DNA of 64,000 nucleotides from Muricoccus pecuniae (GTDB taxonomy: Bacteria; Pseudomonadota; Alphaproteobacteria; Acetobacterales; Acetobacteraceae), in assembly GCF_014199205.1 (NCBI RefSeq), contig NZ_JACIJD010000002.1, positions 186,001-250,000 on the forward strand, written 5' to 3'. Both the position numbers and the translations under genes were made by a program. A model generated the notes under the pieces. The model saw only the letters and a program-made list of their open reading frames with translations, was not told where the DNA came from and did no database searches. This document shows positions 1 through 7,682 of this stretch, piece after piece (within the stretch, counting starts at the first letter, position 1; every line of letters starts with the position of its first letter).

Positions 1-1292
1 TCGCGCGCGGGGAGGGTGTTGAGCGTGTCGGTATCGGCCAGGACGATGCGCGGCTGGTGGAAGGCGCCGGCGAGGTTCTTCCCCGCGCCGAGGTTCACCC
101 CCGTCTTGCCGCCGACGGAGCTGTCCACCTGGGCGAGCAGGGTGGTCGGGATCTGCACGAAGGGCATGCCGCGCATGGCCACGGCGGCCGCGAAGCCGGC
201 GAGGTCGCCCACCACCCCGCCGCCGAGGGCGATGACGGCGGTGCCCCGGTCCGCCCCGGCGGCGAGGATGCGCTCCAGCACCCTCTCCAGCACGGCCATG
301 CTCTTCGAGCCCTCGCCGGGCGGCACGGTGACCTCGGCGCGGATGTCGAATCCGCCCTCCTCCAGCCCGGCGCGGAGGCGCGGGAGGTGCAGGGCGGCGA
401 CGTTGGCGTCGGAGACGATCGCGACGCGGCGGGAGGGAAGATGCGCCGCCATCAGCCCGCCCGCCCGGGGAAGCAGGCCGCTGCCCACCACGATCTCATA
501 GGGGTTGGCGGAGAGGGCGACGGGCAGGCGCGCGGGGCGCTGCCAGCCGGCCAGCGCGCGCTCCGCCCGGATGGTCGTCACCTCCGGCGTGTCCTCCCCG
601 CAGTCCAGCGCCAGGTCGGCCTCGGCGTAGAAGGGGTAGCGGGCCGCCATGAGGCCGCGCAGCACCTCCTCCGGGTCGCGCCCGATGAAGAGGGGGCGGT
701 TGCTGCGCCCGGCGATCCGCCGCTTGAGCACGGGAATCGGTGCGCGCAGCCAGAGGGTGACGGCCCCGGCCTCGCGCAGGGCGCGGCGGGTGCGGGGATC
801 GACATAGGCCCCGCCGCCGGTGGCCAGCACCGCGGGCGGCCCGGCCGCGATGCGGGAGATGACGCGGCGCTCGCCGTCCCGGAAATGCGCCTCGCCGTAG
901 CGGGCGAAGATCTCGGCGACCGTCATCCCGGCCGCGTTCTCGATCTCCGTGTCGGCATCGAGGAAGGGCAGGCCGAGCCGCGCGGCGAGGCGGCGCCCGA
1001 TGGCCGACTTCCCGGCGCCCGGCATGCCGACGAGGACGATGCTGCGGCCCCAGGGTCCTGGCCGCGGCGCCGCGCCCGGGGCGGCAGCGGGTGCCTCGGC
1101 CGGGGCGGCGGCGCGTACCGCGCCCGGGGTAGCGGCGCGTACCGCGCCCGGGGCAGCGGCGTGTGCCGCACCCGGGGCGCCGGGCGGCGGCGCGGCCGCC
1201 GCGCCGGGGCTCGCCGGGGCGGGAAGGGGAGCGGCCAGGGCCTCGTCAGGGGCTGGCTGGGCGGGTGGGGGATCGGCGAGGTTGCGTGACAC
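1..1292 (-). CDS. aroKB: Bifunctional shikimate kinase / 3-dehydroquinate synthase fusion (3' end outside window)
   Basis: This single uninterrupted frame carries two shikimate-pathway enzymes in the order AroK-AroB. Residues 1-80 are an Ala/Pro-rich extension. The kinase follows, with a P-loop GMPGAGKS at about residue 89, a DADTEIE segment and a GGGAYVD motif. From about residue 257 it continues into dehydroquinate synthase, with an NAD-site GGGVVGD and the DSSVGGKTGVN motif near the window edge. About 430 residues are visible and no stop is reached, so the C-terminal part of AroB lies outside. I read through the junction codon by codon and found no stop or frame change. The start is taken as GTG at 1292, because the first in-frame ATG lies inside the P-loop. 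AroK phosphorylates shikimate and AroB cyclises DAHP. To my knowledge such fusions occur in Acetobacteraceae; the function is secure, the exact start is not. Confidence 0.93.
   Translation of the reverse strand, partial: MSRNLADPPPAQPAPDEALAAPLPAPASPGAAAAPPPGAPGAAHAAAPGAVRAATPGAVRAAAPAEAPAAAPGAAPRPGPWGRSIVLVGMPGAGKSAIGRRLAARLGLPFLDADTEIENAAGMTVAEIFARYGEAHFRDGERRVISRIAAGPPAVLATGGGAYVDPRTRRALREAGAVTLWLRAPIPVLKRRIAGRSNRPLFIGRDPEEVLRGLMAARYPFYAEADLALDCGEDTPEVTTIRAERALAGWQRPARLPVALSANPYEIVVGSGLLPRAGGLMAAHLPSRRVAIVSDANVAALHLPRLRAGLEEGGFDIRAEVTVPPGEGSKSMAVLERVLERILAAGADRGTAVIALGGGVVGDLAGFAAAVAMRGMPFVQIPTTLLAQVDSSVGGKTGVNLGAGKNLAGAFHQPRIVLADTDTLNTLPAR
1091..1186. repeat. Degenerate 24-bp tandem repeat within the 5' part of aroKB
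   Basis: About four consecutive 24-base units lie at 1091-1114, 1115-1138, 1139-1162 and 1163-1186. The two middle units differ at only two positions; the outer two are more diverged. As 24 is a multiple of three, each unit adds eight residues of an Ala/Pro/Gly-rich low-complexity linker ahead of the shikimate kinase domain. Expansion or contraction would not break the frame, so the linker length may vary between strains. Confidence 0.75.
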
Positions 1293-1381
1293 GGCGCGCG
1301 ACGGTAGCACAACGCAACCGCCGCGTCGTCCGGGCGGTCCGCCGGCCCCCTGGCCGCGCGCTATGGGAAGCCGATCGCCGC

Positions 1382-1528
1382 ATGTTCCGACGTCCCCTCC
1401 CCCTGCTGGTGCTGCTGCTCGTCGGGGCCCTCGTCGCGGCGCTCCTGGCCATCGGCGCCTTCCCCCCGGGGGTGACGCCGCAGCCGGTCGAGCGCGTGCT
1501 GCCGAACGACCGCTTCGGTCCCCGCTGA
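1382..1528 (+). CDS. Small single-pass membrane peptide, unknown function (48 aa)
   Basis: An ATG at 1382 opens a 48-residue frame. Residues 2-4 (FRR) are followed by an unbroken hydrophobic stretch of roughly 20 residues rich in Leu, Val and Ala, and then a short Pro-rich tail ending in RFGPR. This is the signature of a one-helix inner-membrane peptide or an uncleaved signal anchor. It lies between the divergent aroKB start (about 90 bases away) and xerD (33 bases downstream), and so may be co-transcribed with xerD. I do not recognise a family. It could be a chance hydrophobic frame, but the charge-then-helix layout and its position favour a real gene. Confidence 0.6.
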   Translation: MFRRPLPLLVLLLVGALVAALLAIGAFPPGVTPQPVERVLPNDRFGPR

Positions 1529-1561
1529 CCGACCCCGGCTGACCAGGGCCACCGCCGCCGC

Positions 1562-2464
1562 GTGAACCGCCATCTCGAGGCCTTCCTGGAGATGCTGGCG
1601 GCCGAGCGCGGCGCCGCCCGCAACACGCTCGCCGCCTACCGGGCCGATCTGGAGGACGCGACGGGCTTCGCCGCCCGCCGCGCCGGGGAGGCGGCGGAGG
1701 CGATGAGCGCGGAGACGCTGCGCCGCTACGTTTCCGGCCTCACCGATGCCGGCCTCTCCCCCCGCACCGCCGCGCGCCGCCTCTCCGCGCTGCGCCAGTT
1801 CCACCGCTTCCTCGCGCGGGAGGGCCTGCGCGCCGACGACCCGACCGAGGCGCTGGACAGCCCGCGCCAGCCCGCCCTCCTGCCCCGCCCGCTGCGGGAG
1901 GAGGAGGTGGAGCGCCTGATCGCCGCCGCCGCCGCCCTGCCGGAGCGGCGTGCGCCGCTGGCCGTGGCGGTGTGCGAGCTTCTCTACTGCTCCGGCCTCA
2001 GGGCGAGCGAGCTGGTCGAGCTGCCCGCCACGGCGCTGCGCGAGGATGAGCCGCTGGTCGTCGTGCGCGGCAAGGGGGGCAAGGAGCGGCTGGTGCCGAT
2101 CAGCGCCCGCGCCCGCGCCGCGGCCCTGGCCGCGCGGGGTGAGGCGAAGGGGAGGGAGGGCTCGCGCTGGCTCTTCCCCTCCCGCGGGGCCTCGGGGCAC
2201 CTGACGCGGCAGACGCTGAACAACCTCCTGCGCGAGGCGGCGCTGGGGGCGGGGATCGATCCCGAGCGGGTCTCGCCCCACGTCCTCCGCCACTCCTTCG
2301 CCTCGCACCTGCTCGGGCGCGGGGCGGACCTGCGGAGCCTGCAGGTGCTGCTGGGCCATGCCGACATCGCGACGACCCAGATCTACACCCATGTGCTGGA
2401 GGAGCGGCTGCGGGCGCTGGTGGAGGAGCACCACCCGCTCGCCACGGCGCGCGCTGCCGGTTGA
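1562..2464 (+). CDS. xerD: Tyrosine recombinase XerD
   Basis: This 300-residue site-specific recombinase resolves chromosome dimers at dif together with XerC and FtsK. The N-terminal SAM-like DNA-binding domain spans residues 1-100 and the catalytic domain about 110-295. All catalytic residues are visible: Arg147 in GLRASEL, Lys in GKGGKERLVP (171-174), His240 and Arg243 in HVLRHSFASHLL, His266 in LLGHADIATTQ, and Tyr275. The start is GTG at 1562. XerC and XerD are hard to separate by eye; the length, the motif spellings and the position near aroKB and accA, which I recall as a conserved neighbourhood in Rhodospirillales, favour XerD. Confidence 0.92.
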   Translation: MNRHLEAFLEMLAAERGAARNTLAAYRADLEDATGFAARRAGEAAEAMSAETLRRYVSGLTDAGLSPRTAARRLSALRQFHRFLAREGLRADDPTEALDSPRQPALLPRPLREEEVERLIAAAAALPERRAPLAVAVCELLYCSGLRASELVELPATALREDEPLVVVRGKGGKERLVPISARARAAALAARGEAKGREGSRWLFPSRGASGHLTRQTLNNLLREAALGAGIDPERVSPHVLRHSFASHLLGRGADLRSLQVLLGHADIATTQIYTHVLEERLRALVEEHHPLATARAAG

Positions 2465-2493
2465 GAGGGCCGCTCACCACCCCCGCGGCTTAG

Positions 2494-2512
2494 GGGGGGC
2501 TCACCGCCCCCC
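2494..2512. terminator. GC-only hairpin between convergent xerD and SDR genes
   Basis: Two perfect 7-base arms (GGGGGGC and GCCCCCC) flank a 5-base loop that contains the stop codon of the minus-strand SDR gene. It sits between two convergent stop codons. There is no T-run, so it would be a weak or Rho-assisted terminator. Confidence 0.35.
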
Positions 2513-3244
2513 GGTGACCGGGACCAGCGCGCCGGTGAGATAGGAGGCCTCCCCCGACAGGAGCCAGAGGATCGCCTCCGCGCACTCCTCGGCGGTGCCG
2601 ATGCGGCCCAGGGGAACGGTCGGGGCCAGCTTCGCCAGCCGGTCGCCCACCCCAGCGGAGGCGTGGATCTCCGTGTCGATCAGGCCGGGGAGCAGCGCGT
2701 TCACCCGGATGCCCTCGGGCCCCAGCTCCCTGGCAAGGCCGATGGTGAGGCTGTTCACTGCGCCCTTGGCCGCCGCATAGGCCGTCCACTGCCCCGCGCC
2801 GCCGAGGGTGGCGGCGATGGAGGAGAGGTTCACGATGGCCCCGCCCGCCCCGCCGCGCCTCGTGGACATGCGGCCGATCGCGGCCTGGATGCAGAGAAAG
2901 GTGCCGGTGACGTTCACCTCCAGGATGCGGCGGATGGTGGCGGGGTCGTACCCCTCCGTGCGCGTCGCCGGGCCGGTGATGCCGGCATTGTTCACCAGCC
3001 CGGTCAGGGGGCCGAACTCGCGGTCGGCGGCGGCGAAGAGGGCCTCGACCTCGTCCTCCCGCGAGACATCGGCGCGCACCGCGACGGCCTGCCCGCCCTC
3101 CGCGCGGATCGCCTCCACCACGGCCCGCGCCCGCTCCTCGCGCTCGGCGTAGTTCACCACCACGGCATGGCCGCGCCGCGCCGCGAGCCGGGCGGTGGCC
3201 GCCCCGATGCCGCGCCCGGAGCCGGTGACCAGGATCACGCCCAT
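2501..3244 (-). CDS. SDR family NAD(P)-dependent oxidoreductase
   Basis: A 247-residue classical short-chain dehydrogenase/reductase of normal length. The cofactor motif TGSGRGIG is at residues 7-14, NNAG at 85-88, the catalytic Ser at 141/142, and YAAAK with Tyr156 and Lys160. The C-terminal segment ends in a LTGALVPVTGG motif typical of the FabG-like branch. The substrate cannot be told from sequence. It is followed 6 bases later (on the upstream side) by a Bug receptor in the same orientation, so the pair may act on, or be co-regulated with, an imported carboxylate or hydroxy acid. This pair separates xerD from accA. Confidence 0.88.
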   Translation of the reverse strand: MGVILVTGSGRGIGAATARLAARRGHAVVVNYAEREERARAVVEAIRAEGGQAVAVRADVSREDEVEALFAAADREFGPLTGLVNNAGITGPATRTEGYDPATIRRILEVNVTGTFLCIQAAIGRMSTRRGGAGGAIVNLSSIAATLGGAGQWTAYAAAKGAVNSLTIGLARELGPEGIRVNALLPGLIDTEIHASAGVGDRLAKLAPTVPLGRIGTAEECAEAILWLLSGEASYLTGALVPVTGGR

Positions 3245-3250
3245 CCGCCC

Positions 3251-4237
3251 CTACTCCACCTGCAGCCGCAGCTCGGCGATCAGCGGGCGCACCTGCGCGA
3301 CCTGCTCCGAGACGGCCTGGCGCAGCTCGGCGGGGCTGGAGCCGGCGGGCTCGGCCCCGACCTCGAGCATCCGGCGCCGGACCTCCGGATGCGCCGCGGC
3401 GGCGGCGATCTCCTGCTGGAGCCGGGCGATGACGGGCTCGGGCGTGCGGGCGGGGGCGAAGAAGCCGTTCCAGCCGCGCAGCTCCATGTTCGGGAAGCCC
3501 TGCTCGCGCACCGTGGGCACGTCCGGCAGGGCGACGGAGCGCTGGGCGGCGAGCGTCGCCATGGGCTTGAGGGTGCCCCCGCGCACATGGGAGAGGGCGG
3601 TGGAGAGCTGGTCGCCGCCGAACTGGATGCGCCCGGCGACCATCTCCTGCACCATCGGCGCCGCGCCGCGGAAGGGCACGTGCTCCATCCCGATGCCCGC
3701 GTCGCGCTTCAGCACCTCCCCGGCCAGGTTCATGATGCTGCCGGGGCCGGTGGAGCCGTAGAACAGGCCCTGCGGGCTCGACCTGGCGTAGGCGACGAAC
3801 TCCTTCAGGTCCCGCGCGGGCACGGCGGAGGCGGCGACCAGCAGCATCGGCACGTTGGCGGCGAGGGAGACGGGCGCGAAGTCCCGCTCAATGTCGTGCG
3901 GGGCGCGGTTGGCGAGCTGGAGCGCCACCGTGGTCGAGGAGAAGGTGAGGTTGTGGAACAGCAGGGTGTGCCCGTCCGGCGCGGCCTTGGCGACGACATC
4001 GGCCCCCACCGACCCGCCCGCGCCGCCGCGGTTCTCCACGACGACGGGCTGGCCCAGCCCCTCGGTCATGCGCTGGGCGAAGAGGCGGGCGAGCATGTCC
4101 GTCGTGCCGCCGGCGGGGAAGGGCACCACCACGCGGATCGGCCGGTCCGGGAAGCCTCCCTGGGCACGGGCGATGCGGGGCAGGGCGACGAGGCCCGCCC
4201 CGATGAGCAGGGACCGGCGCCGGGCGATGGGAGCCAT
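3251..4237 (-). CDS. Bug/TctC-type periplasmic solute receptor 1
   Basis: A 328-residue tripartite tricarboxylate transporter receptor protein. An N-terminal export signal contains a twin-arginine-like run (ARRRSLL), a hydrophobic core and an Ala-rich cleavage site near residue 26. The mature protein opens with FPDRPIRVVVPFPAGGTTD, the family's hallmark first strand and ligand loop. VVVENRGGAGGSVGAD and a VPFRGAAPMVQ segment also match Bug proteins. The ATG at 4237 is preferred over the adjacent GTG because GGAGGA lies at proper spacing upstream. No tctA or tctB membrane partner gene is present, so it is an orphan receptor. It probably binds a small organic acid. Confidence 0.9.
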   Translation of the reverse strand: MAPIARRRSLLIGAGLVALPRIARAQGGFPDRPIRVVVPFPAGGTTDMLARLFAQRMTEGLGQPVVVENRGGAGGSVGADVVAKAAPDGHTLLFHNLTFSSTTVALQLANRAPHDIERDFAPVSLAANVPMLLVAASAVPARDLKEFVAYARSSPQGLFYGSTGPGSIMNLAGEVLKRDAGIGMEHVPFRGAAPMVQEMVAGRIQFGGDQLSTALSHVRGGTLKPMATLAAQRSVALPDVPTVREQGFPNMELRGWNGFFAPARTPEPVIARLQQEIAAAAAHPEVRRRMLEVGAEPAGSSPAELRQAVSEQVAQVRPLIAELRLQVE

Positions 4238-4434
4238 CACGTTCCTCCAACCTCTCCACCCATGTATCCAGGTGGTTACGAAGCGGAGCCTAGAACCCTT
4301 CCTGGAGGGCGGGGAACGGGTTCGGTCCCCCGCCCGGCGCCGGGGCGCAGCGCGTTTGCGTGATCCGGCCCGGCGGCTGGCGCCTCGCCGCGCTCTGCGC
4401 TAAGCCCCCCGCGCCCTCGGACCCGGACCTCTGG

Positions 4435-5391
4435 ATGCGCCACTTCCTCGACTTCGAGAAACCCATCGCCGAGCTGGAAGGCCAGATCGAGGAGTTGCGC
4501 CGCACCACCGATGCCGGCGGCATCGACGTGGCGGACGAGATCGGCAAGCTGCGCGACAAGGCCGAGAAGCTGCTCGCCACCACCTATGCCAAGCTCAGCC
4601 CCTGGCAGAAGGCGCAGGTGGCGCGGCACCCCGACCGGCCGAAATGCCTCGCCTACATTGCCGGGCTGATCGAGGAGTTCACGCCGCTCGCCGGCGACCG
4701 CGCCTTCGCCGACGACCAGGCGATGGTGGGCGGGCTCGGGCGCTTCCGGGGGCAGCCGGTGATGGTGCTCGGCATCGAGAAGGGCACGGACACGGACAGC
4801 CGCATCCGGCACAACTTCGGCAGCCCGCGGCCGGAGGGCTACCGCAAGGCCCGCCGCCTGATGGAACTGGCCGGGCGCTTCAACCTGCCCATCCTCTCCT
4901 TCGTCGACACGGCCGGCGCCTTCCCCGGGGTCGAGGCGGAGGCGCGCGGCCAGGCCGAGGCGATCGCGCGCTCCATCGAGGCCGGGCTGGAGGCGCCGGT
5001 GCCCTTCGTGGCCACCATCATCGGCGAGGGCGGCTCGGGCGGCGCCATCGCCATCGCAGCGGCGGACCGCGTGCTGATGCTGGAGCACTCGATCTACAGC
5101 GTGATCTCCCCCGAGGGCTGCGCGAGCATCCTCTGGCGCGACTCCGCCCAGGCGCCCACGGCCGCCGAGGCGCTGCGCCTCACCGCCGAGGACCTGAAGC
5201 GGCTGAACCTCGTGGACAGCGTGGTGCCCGAGCCGATGGGCGGCGCGCATCGCGAGGCGGCCGCCATGGTCGCCACGGTCGGCGACCGCATCGAGGCCTG
5301 CCTCACCCCGCTCCTGGCGCTGGACGGCGCAACGCTGCGCGCCCGCAGGCGCGAGAAGTTCCTCGAGATGGGCCGCACCGGCATCGTCTGA
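4435..5391 (+). CDS. accA: Acetyl-CoA carboxylase carboxyltransferase subunit alpha
   Basis: A 318-residue alpha subunit of the carboxyltransferase, which with AccD transfers the carboxyl group from biotin to acetyl-CoA in the first committed step of fatty acid synthesis. The canonical start MRHFLDFEKPIAELE is at 4435; the frame is open further upstream, but that part does not look like the family. Recognisable motifs include KGTDTDSRIRHNFG, PEGYRKA, SFVDTAGAFPG, the GEGGSGGA oxyanion segment and SVISPEGCASILW. The C-terminal Lys/Arg-rich tail ends normally. The gene is complete and of normal length. About 195 bases separate it from the divergent Bug gene. Confidence 0.96.
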   Translation: MRHFLDFEKPIAELEGQIEELRRTTDAGGIDVADEIGKLRDKAEKLLATTYAKLSPWQKAQVARHPDRPKCLAYIAGLIEEFTPLAGDRAFADDQAMVGGLGRFRGQPVMVLGIEKGTDTDSRIRHNFGSPRPEGYRKARRLMELAGRFNLPILSFVDTAGAFPGVEAEARGQAEAIARSIEAGLEAPVPFVATIIGEGGSGGAIAIAAADRVLMLEHSIYSVISPEGCASILWRDSAQAPTAAEALRLTAEDLKRLNLVDSVVPEPMGGAHREAAAMVATVGDRIEACLTPLLALDGATLRARRREKFLEMGRTGIV

Positions 5392-5419
5392 GGCCGGGCT
5401 CCGTCCGGGGCGGCGCCGC

Positions 5420-5833
5420 TCAGCGCCAGCCGCGCTCGTAGTGGCGGTTGTAGTAGGGCCGCCCACGCGGCCCGTCATACCGGCCGCGGTGCCCGCGATA
5501 GTGCCGGTCGCTCCGGCCGCTGCTGGCGATGGCGGCCCCGGCGATGGCGCCCACCAGGCCGGCGGCCACCGCCGCGCCGAGCTGCGCCTCCTGTTGCTGC
5601 TGCTGGTACGCCTCCGCATTCGCGGCCGGCGCCAGGGCCTGGAGGTCCCGGCAGGCTTCCGGGATCCCTTGCTGGCAGGCGGAGGCGGCGTAGTCGGCCT
5701 GCTGCTGGTAGGCGCTGTCATAGACCGGCGCGGGGGCCACGGCCTGAACGCAGCCGGCGAGCAGGCCCGTGCCGGTCAGCACGGCGACGAGGCGGAAGCC
5801 CCCGAGGCGAAGGGCGGAGGGGCGGGGCGGCAT
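5420..5833 (-). CDS. Small outer-membrane-type lipoprotein with glycine-zipper-like segment
   Basis: A 137-residue protein with a lipoprotein signal: a basic N-terminus, a hydrophobic core and the lipobox LLAGC near residue 29. The mature part has a Tyr/Gln-rich start, a QQGIPEACRD segment, a poly-Gln tract, then a small-residue hydrophobic run (AAVAAGLVGAIAGAAIAS) resembling glycine-zipper lipoproteins. It ends in an Arg/His/Tyr/Gly-rich tail. ATG at 5833 is chosen because it gives a compact signal peptide; a TTG extension upstream would destroy it. No enzymatic motif is visible. It converges on accA with a 28-base gap. The function is unknown; a cell-envelope role is inferred from the signal only. 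Confidence 0.75.
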   Translation of the reverse strand: MPPRPSALRLGGFRLVAVLTGTGLLAGCVQAVAPAPVYDSAYQQQADYAASACQQGIPEACRDLQALAPAANAEAYQQQQQEAQLGAAVAAGLVGAIAGAAIASSGRSDRHYRGHRGRYDGPRGRPYYNRHYERGWR

Positions 5834-5923
5834 GGGCAGGCACTCCCGGAGGTTTCCTCCAGCCAACGCCCGCGCCCCGGCAAGGTTCCGGCATCCCGTC
5901 CGGCCCCGCAACGAGGCGGGCCC

Positions 5924-7672
5924 TCAGGACTGCTGGAGCACCCGGCCCAGCGCCTCGGCGTATCGCGCGACCGCCGCCCGCGCCCGCGCGGCCTCACCCG
6001 CGTTCCCGCCCCAGGCTCCCGCCGCCATGCTGTAGTAGCCGAGCTGGAAGGCGAGGTAGCAGGGCGTGAGGAAGGCGAGCAGTTCCTCATCCACCGCCCG
6101 CCCGGACTCCTGCGCGACGCGCCCGCAGAGGGCGGCGCGCTCCCCGGCGGAGAGGCGGAATTCGGCCGCGGCACCCGCCACGTCCCAGGCAATATCCTGG
6201 CAGCCGATGAGGTCGTGCGAGGCCGCGTGGTCCACCGCATCCGTCTTGAGCAGCCCCCCGCCGGGAAGGACCAGCCATTCCCAGGCGTGCAGCCGGTTGT
6301 CCGTGTGGACGCGGCGGATCGCGGCGCCGAGCCGCGGCAGGAGGGGTTTCCATCGCTCCATCCCGAGGGCGGCGGCCTCGCCCAGCCCCTCCCGCGCATT
6401 CGCCCGCGCCATCTCCCACAGCGCCTCCACCGTGGCGCCCGACTCCGGCGCGGCCGGCATGGTCCGGGCGCGGAAGCCGAGGTAGCGGCCGAGATGCGCG
6501 ACGAGGGCGGCGCGGTCCGTCGCCGCGGGGTCGAGCGGGCGACCCTCCACCCATCGCTCCACGAGGAAGCCGTGAAGGAAGCCCGCGACGGGCGGGGTGA
6601 AGCCTGCATCGTGCAGCGCCCGGTCCCACGCCGCCGCAGCTTCGCCCTCCGCGCCGAGGCCGGCGAATTTCAGCAGCCAAGTGCCCCCGCGCGCCCGGTG
6701 CAGGAACTTGCGCCGCTCCATGAAGGGGTGGACCGGCGGCCAGCCCCCCTCCGGCCCGCTGCGCCAGGCACCGCCCGAGATATCCCGCAGCGGGGCCTCC
6801 CCGGGGCCCAGCAGGGCGGCGGCCCAGCCCTCCAGCCGGTGCTCGGGGCGCTCGGCGTGGAGGAGCAGGTCCTCGAAGGAGGCAGGGTGCCGGGCCACGC
6901 GGGACCAGAGATCGCGGATGCGCGGGTCCGCCTCCGGTCCGGGATCGCCGCCATGGCCGGGGATGAGGTGGATGCGGCCGGGCGCCACGCCCCGATCCTG
7001 CAGGAAGCCGATCGCCGCGCCGAGGCTGCTCCCCGAGAGGCCCGGCCCCTCGTCCACCAGGGCGAAGCGGGCCGGGGAGGGGGCGATGAGATGGGCGGCG
7101 AGCCCTTCCTCCACCGCCATTTCCCGCCGGAACGGGTGGCCCACCGGGCGCAGGGTCCGCGGCACCGGCGCGCCCAGCCCCGCCGCGGCCATGGCCGCCA
7201 GGGTCGTGCCGATGGAGCGGAGCCCGATCACCCGCCACGAAGCCTCGGGCAGGGCGGTGGCGGCCAGGGCATAGGCCTCGGGGTAGAGGGCGTAGTAGGC
7301 GAAGCCCTCCGCCCGCTTGGTTTCGATCCCGGCCGGCATCGGCGCCGCGCGCAGAGCCGCGATCTCCGCGCGCGGGGGGAGCGCGAGGCTTGTGAAGCCG
7401 GATTGCCAGGATGCCCAGGCGGCCTCCGCCAGCCGGGCCAGCAGCGCCATCGCCGCATCCGGGCCGGGCGAGGCCGAGTCCTTCCCGCGCGCGGCGAATT
7501 CGGCATCGGCGAGGCCCTGAGCCAGTTCGCCCGCCGCGATCAGCGCCGAGATCAGCGCCGCGTGCCGCTCCAGCCCCGGAGGCATGGGCTGGAGGCGGTG
7601 CAGCGCCCCCTCCAGCTCGTCCAGCGCCGCGCGCGGGTCCACCCGCCGCGGCGCGTCGCCATAGACGATCAA
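5924..7672 (-). CDS. Phosphoribosyltransferase-like / aminoglycoside-phosphotransferase-like fusion protein
   Basis: A 582-residue cytoplasmic protein with two recognisable regions. Residues about 140-245 resemble a PRPP-dependent phosphoribosyltransferase: a VIGLRSIGTTLA hood-like strand (148-159) and a VDEGPGLSGSSL segment (206-217) matching the acidic PRPP-binding loop. Residues about 320-575 resemble an APH/choline-kinase fold: a Lys in WLLKFAG near 335, HTDNRLHAW with Asp458 in the catalytic-loop position, and QDIAWDVAGA near 492-501 as the metal-binding DxD-like element. It is the last gene of the minus arm of the carbohydrate cluster, 10 bases after a glycosyltransferase gene. Neither substrate is known. 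The kinase half could phosphorylate a sugar or cyclitol; the PRTase half might add or remove a ribosyl phosphate or only bind PRPP. These assignments rest on motif resemblance. Confidence 0.7.
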   Translation of the reverse strand: MIVYGDAPRRVDPRAALDELEGALHRLQPMPPGLERHAALISALIAAGELAQGLADAEFAARGKDSASPGPDAAMALLARLAEAAWASWQSGFTSLALPPRAEIAALRAAPMPAGIETKRAEGFAYYALYPEAYALAATALPEASWRVIGLRSIGTTLAAMAAAGLGAPVPRTLRPVGHPFRREMAVEEGLAAHLIAPSPARFALVDEGPGLSGSSLGAAIGFLQDRGVAPGRIHLIPGHGGDPGPEADPRIRDLWSRVARHPASFEDLLLHAERPEHRLEGWAAALLGPGEAPLRDISGGAWRSGPEGGWPPVHPFMERRKFLHRARGGTWLLKFAGLGAEGEAAAAWDRALHDAGFTPPVAGFLHGFLVERWVEGRPLDPAATDRAALVAHLGRYLGFRARTMPAAPESGATVEALWEMARANAREGLGEAAALGMERWKPLLPRLGAAIRRVHTDNRLHAWEWLVLPGGGLLKTDAVDHAASHDLIGCQDIAWDVAGAAAEFRLSAGERAALCGRVAQESGRAVDEELLAFLTPCYLAFQLGYYSMAAGAWGGNAGEAARARAAVARYAEALGRVLQQS

Positions 7673-7682
7673 GCCGCGCCCC

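Noticed and set aside
1091-1186. CRISPR-like short regular repeats
   Set aside because: Units are directly adjacent with no spacers and stay in frame within aroKB; they are a coding tandem repeat.
4245-4275. Imperfect inverted repeat upstream of the first Bug gene (CCACC ... GGTGG)
   Set aside because: Arms of only five bases with a 10-base gap occur often by chance at this G+C content, and no regulator gene is adjacent.
2663-4363. Long plus-strand open frame of 566 codons
   Set aside because: It lies antisense to the SDR and Bug genes, which have clear families. Its translation is His/Gly/Arg/Ala low complexity, as expected from the third-position G+C of the real genes.
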